Source: Rhizobium sp. (GTDB taxonomy: Bacteria; Pseudomonadota; Gammaproteobacteria; Burkholderiales; Thiobacillaceae). From it: a DNA stretch of 64,000 bases. Numbering within the stretch: the first letter of the stretch is position 1; each line of letters starts with the position of its first letter. The translations under genes were made by a program, and so were the position numbers. The stretch is from NCBI GenBank assembly GCA_019459285.1, contig JAIBEL010000033.1:1-64000 (forward strand). The letters run 5' to 3'. Of this stretch, positions 62,325 through 64,000 are shown piece after piece. The notes beneath the pieces were generated by a model. That model saw only the letters and a program-made list of their open reading frames with translations. It had not been told where the DNA came from and ran no database searches.

Positions 62325-63905
62325 ATGTCTGACGCAGCACACGCCCACGACGACCACGGACACCACGCGCATCCCACCGGAATCATGCGCTGGCTGACCA
62401 CGACCAACCACAAGGATATCGGTTCGCTCTACCTGTGGTTCTCGCTCATCATGCTGTTTACTGCCGGCTCGATGGCGCTGCTGATTCGCTCCGAGCTTTT
62501 CGAGCCGGGCATGCAGCTGATGCACCCCGATTTCTTCAATCAGCTCACCACCATGCATGGCCTGATCATGATTTTCGGCGTCATCATGCCGGCCTTCACC
62601 GGATTTGCGAACTGGCAGGTGCCGCTGATGATCGGTGCGCCCGACATGGCGTTCCCGCGCATGAACAACTGGAGTTTCTGGCTCCTGCCGGTGGCCGGCA
62701 TCATGCTGTTGGGGTCGTTCTGGCTGCCGGGCGGCGCCGTGGCTGGCGGCTGGACGATGTACCCGCCGCTCTTCATCCAGGGTGGCGTGTCGTATGACCT
62801 GACGATTCTGGCCGTGCACATCATGGGCCTGTCATCGATCATGGGATCGATCAACATCATCACGACCATCCTCAACATGCGCGCGCCCGGCCTCACGCTG
62901 ATGAAGATGCCGATGTTCGTCTGGACCTGGCTGATTACCGCCTATCTGCTGATCGCCACCATGCCGGTGCTGGCGGGCGCGGTTACCATGCTGCTGACCG
63001 ACCGTAATTTCGGTACCCATTTCTTCAACGCGGCAGGCGGCGGCGACCCGGTGATGTTCCAGCATATCTTCTGGTTCTTCGGGCATCCCGAGGTATACAT
63101 CCTGATCCTGCCGGCTTTCGGCATCGTCTCGCAGATCATTCCGACCTTCTCCCGCAAGCCCTTGTTCGGCTACGCTTCGATGGTGTACGCGACCGCGTCG
63201 ATCGCGATCCTGTCGTTCACCGTGTGGGCGCATCATATGTTCGCCGTGGGCATGCCGGTGGCCGCGCAGCTGTTCTTCATGTTCTCCACCATGCTGATCG
63301 CGGTCCCGACCGGGGTGAAAGTGTTCAACTGGGTGGCCACGATGTGGAAGGGCTCCCTGACGTTTGAAACGCCGATGCTGTTCGCCATCGCGTTTGTATG
63401 TCTGTTCACGATAGGCGGTTTCTCGGGACTGGTGCTCGCGATGGCGCCGGTCGACATCCAGCTGCAGGATACCTATTACGTCGTGGCGCATTTCCACTAT
63501 GTGCTGGTCTCCGGCGCCTTGTTCTCCATTTTTGCCGGGATCTATTACTGGCTGCCGAAATGGACGGGCCATATGTACAACGAGACGCTCGGGAAAACGC
63601 ACTTCTGGCTGTCGGTCATCGGCATGAACATCGTGTTTTTCCCGATGCACTTCCTCGGACTGGCCGGCATGCCGCGACGCATTCCCGACTATGCGCTGCA
63701 GTTCACCGAGTTCAACCAGATTGCAACTGTGGGCGCTTTCATCTTCGGATTCAGCCAGTTGGTCTTCCTGGTCCTGGTGCTGAAAACGATCAAGGGCGGG
63801 GCCAAGGCGAGCGATCAGGTATGGGAAGGAGCCCAGGGCTTGGAGTGGACGGTGCCTTCGCCCGCGCCCTACCATACCTTTGAAACCGCGCCGGTGGTGA
63901 AATGA
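62325..63905 (+). CDS. coxA: cytochrome c oxidase subunit I
   Basis: A 526-residue integral membrane heme-copper oxidase subunit with twelve helices. Ligands are visible in TTMHGLIM (low-spin heme), [14 protein letters not shown] (CuB His with the cross-linked Tyr), WAHHMF (CuB His pair) and [10 protein letters not shown] (high-spin and low-spin heme). It reduces oxygen to water and pumps protons. ATG 62325 ([12 protein letters not shown]) has GAGGAGAG upstream; the earlier in-frame codons from 62298 are rejected. The stop overlaps the next start (ATGA). Confidence 0.97.
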   Translation: MSDAAHAHDDHGHHAHPTGIMRWLTTTNHKDIGSLYLWFSLIMLFTAGSMALLIRSELFEPGMQLMHPDFFNQLTTMHGLIMIFGVIMPAFTGFANWQVPLMIGAPDMAFPRMNNWSFWLLPVAGIMLLGSFWLPGGAVAGGWTMYPPLFIQGGVSYDLTILAVHIMGLSSIMGSINIITTILNMRAPGLTLMKMPMFVWTWLITAYLLIATMPVLAGAVTMLLTDRNFGTHFFNAAGGGDPVMFQHIFWFFGHPEVYILILPAFGIVSQIIPTFSRKPLFGYASMVYATASIAILSFTVWAHHMFAVGMPVAAQLFFMFSTMLIAVPTGVKVFNWVATMWKGSLTFETPMLFAIAFVCLFTIGGFSGLVLAMAPVDIQLQDTYYVVAHFHYVLVSGALFSIFAGIYYWLPKWTGHMYNETLGKTHFWLSVIGMNIVFFPMHFLGLAGMPRRIPDYALQFTEFNQIATVGAFIFGFSQLVFLVLVLKTIKGGAKASDQVWEGAQGLEWTVPSPAPYHTFETAPVVK

Positions 63906-64000
63906 GCGGCGATTCAATCGGTATGGCTGACAACAAGCAAAACGGCAAATATCTGACGGCCGGCATTCTGGCCGCCATTGCGATTGGCCTGTTCCTGTTC
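63902..64000 (+). CDS. membrane protein downstream of coxA, truncated by the window edge
   Basis: ATG 63902 overlaps the coxA stop. The 33 visible residues are [16 protein letters not shown] followed by a hydrophobic helix ([17 protein letters not shown]). The position fits a small oxidase assembly protein or the CtaG copper chaperone, but too little is visible to decide. Confidence 0.55.
   Translation, partial: MSGDSIGMADNKQNGKYLTAGILAAIAIGLFLF

Overview
The window looks like a chromosomal segment of a GC-rich betaproteobacterium, probably near the Thiobacillus/Nitrosomonadales lineage. The evidence is the gene order (aroB-dgt, comF opposite a bioBFHCD operon, then coxB-coxA) and a complete XrtA (exosortase A) exopolysaccharide locus. 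This taxonomic call is inference. No rRNA, tRNA, CRISPR array or insertion sequence was recognised. No gene-free stretch exceeds about 300 bases; the longest (54240-54463) is followed by a rhodanese pseudogene.

Layout. (1) 1-3381, minus strand: the cut-off start of an envelope protein, a NodIJ-type ABC exporter, a small alpha/beta hydrolase, a thioredoxin-like [2Fe-2S] ferredoxin and a MazG-like pyrophosphohydrolase. (2) 3550-26977, plus strand: the XrtA core. It encodes the export lipoprotein, chain-length regulator, tyrosine autokinase, outer-membrane barrel, ATPase, UDP-GlcNAc 2-epimerase, deacetylase, FemAB protein, glycosyltransferases, exosortase A fused to EpsI, amidotransferase, sulfotransferase, AMP-ligase-like protein, Wzy/O-ligase and an SGNH + MBOAT O-acetylation pair. 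(3) 26999-36091: accessory genes, including a second asparagine-synthetase homologue whose catalytic Cys2 is Asp, a sulfotransferase, a NodB-fold protein, four glycosyltransferases and a secreted TPR protein. (4) 51743-36092, minus strand: a second polysaccharide operon with glycosyltransferases, pyruvyl transferase, PP-loop ATPase, methyltransferases, Wzx-type flippase, deacetylases, sulfotransferase, and a 1037-residue fusion of a GT2 to a membrane-anchored alkaline-phosphatase-superfamily domain. (5) 52016-64000, plus strand: housekeeping aroB, dgt, comF (minus), the biotin operon and the start of the cytochrome oxidase operon.

Regulation. The transcription starts of both polysaccharide blocks carry sigma-54 type -24/-12 elements. 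Two match TGGCAY-R-N4-TTGCW perfectly (8336-8351 plus, 51930-51945 minus). One matches at all but one position (47182-47197 minus) and one is good (3550-3565 plus). XrtA/PEP-CTERM systems are known to come with the PrsK/PrsR two-component pair, PrsR being a sigma-54 activator. I infer that the whole 48-kb locus, including the minus-strand block not usually counted in XrtA systems, is one RpoN regulon making a heavily decorated (sulfated, acetylated, pyruvylated, deacetylated) polysaccharide.

The best leads for new biology are the GT2-phosphatase-fold fusion with Thr in place of formylglycine Cys, the glutaminase-dead synthetase homologue, the unrecognised PP-loop protein and the doubly coupled 50-residue peptide in front of the O-ligase.
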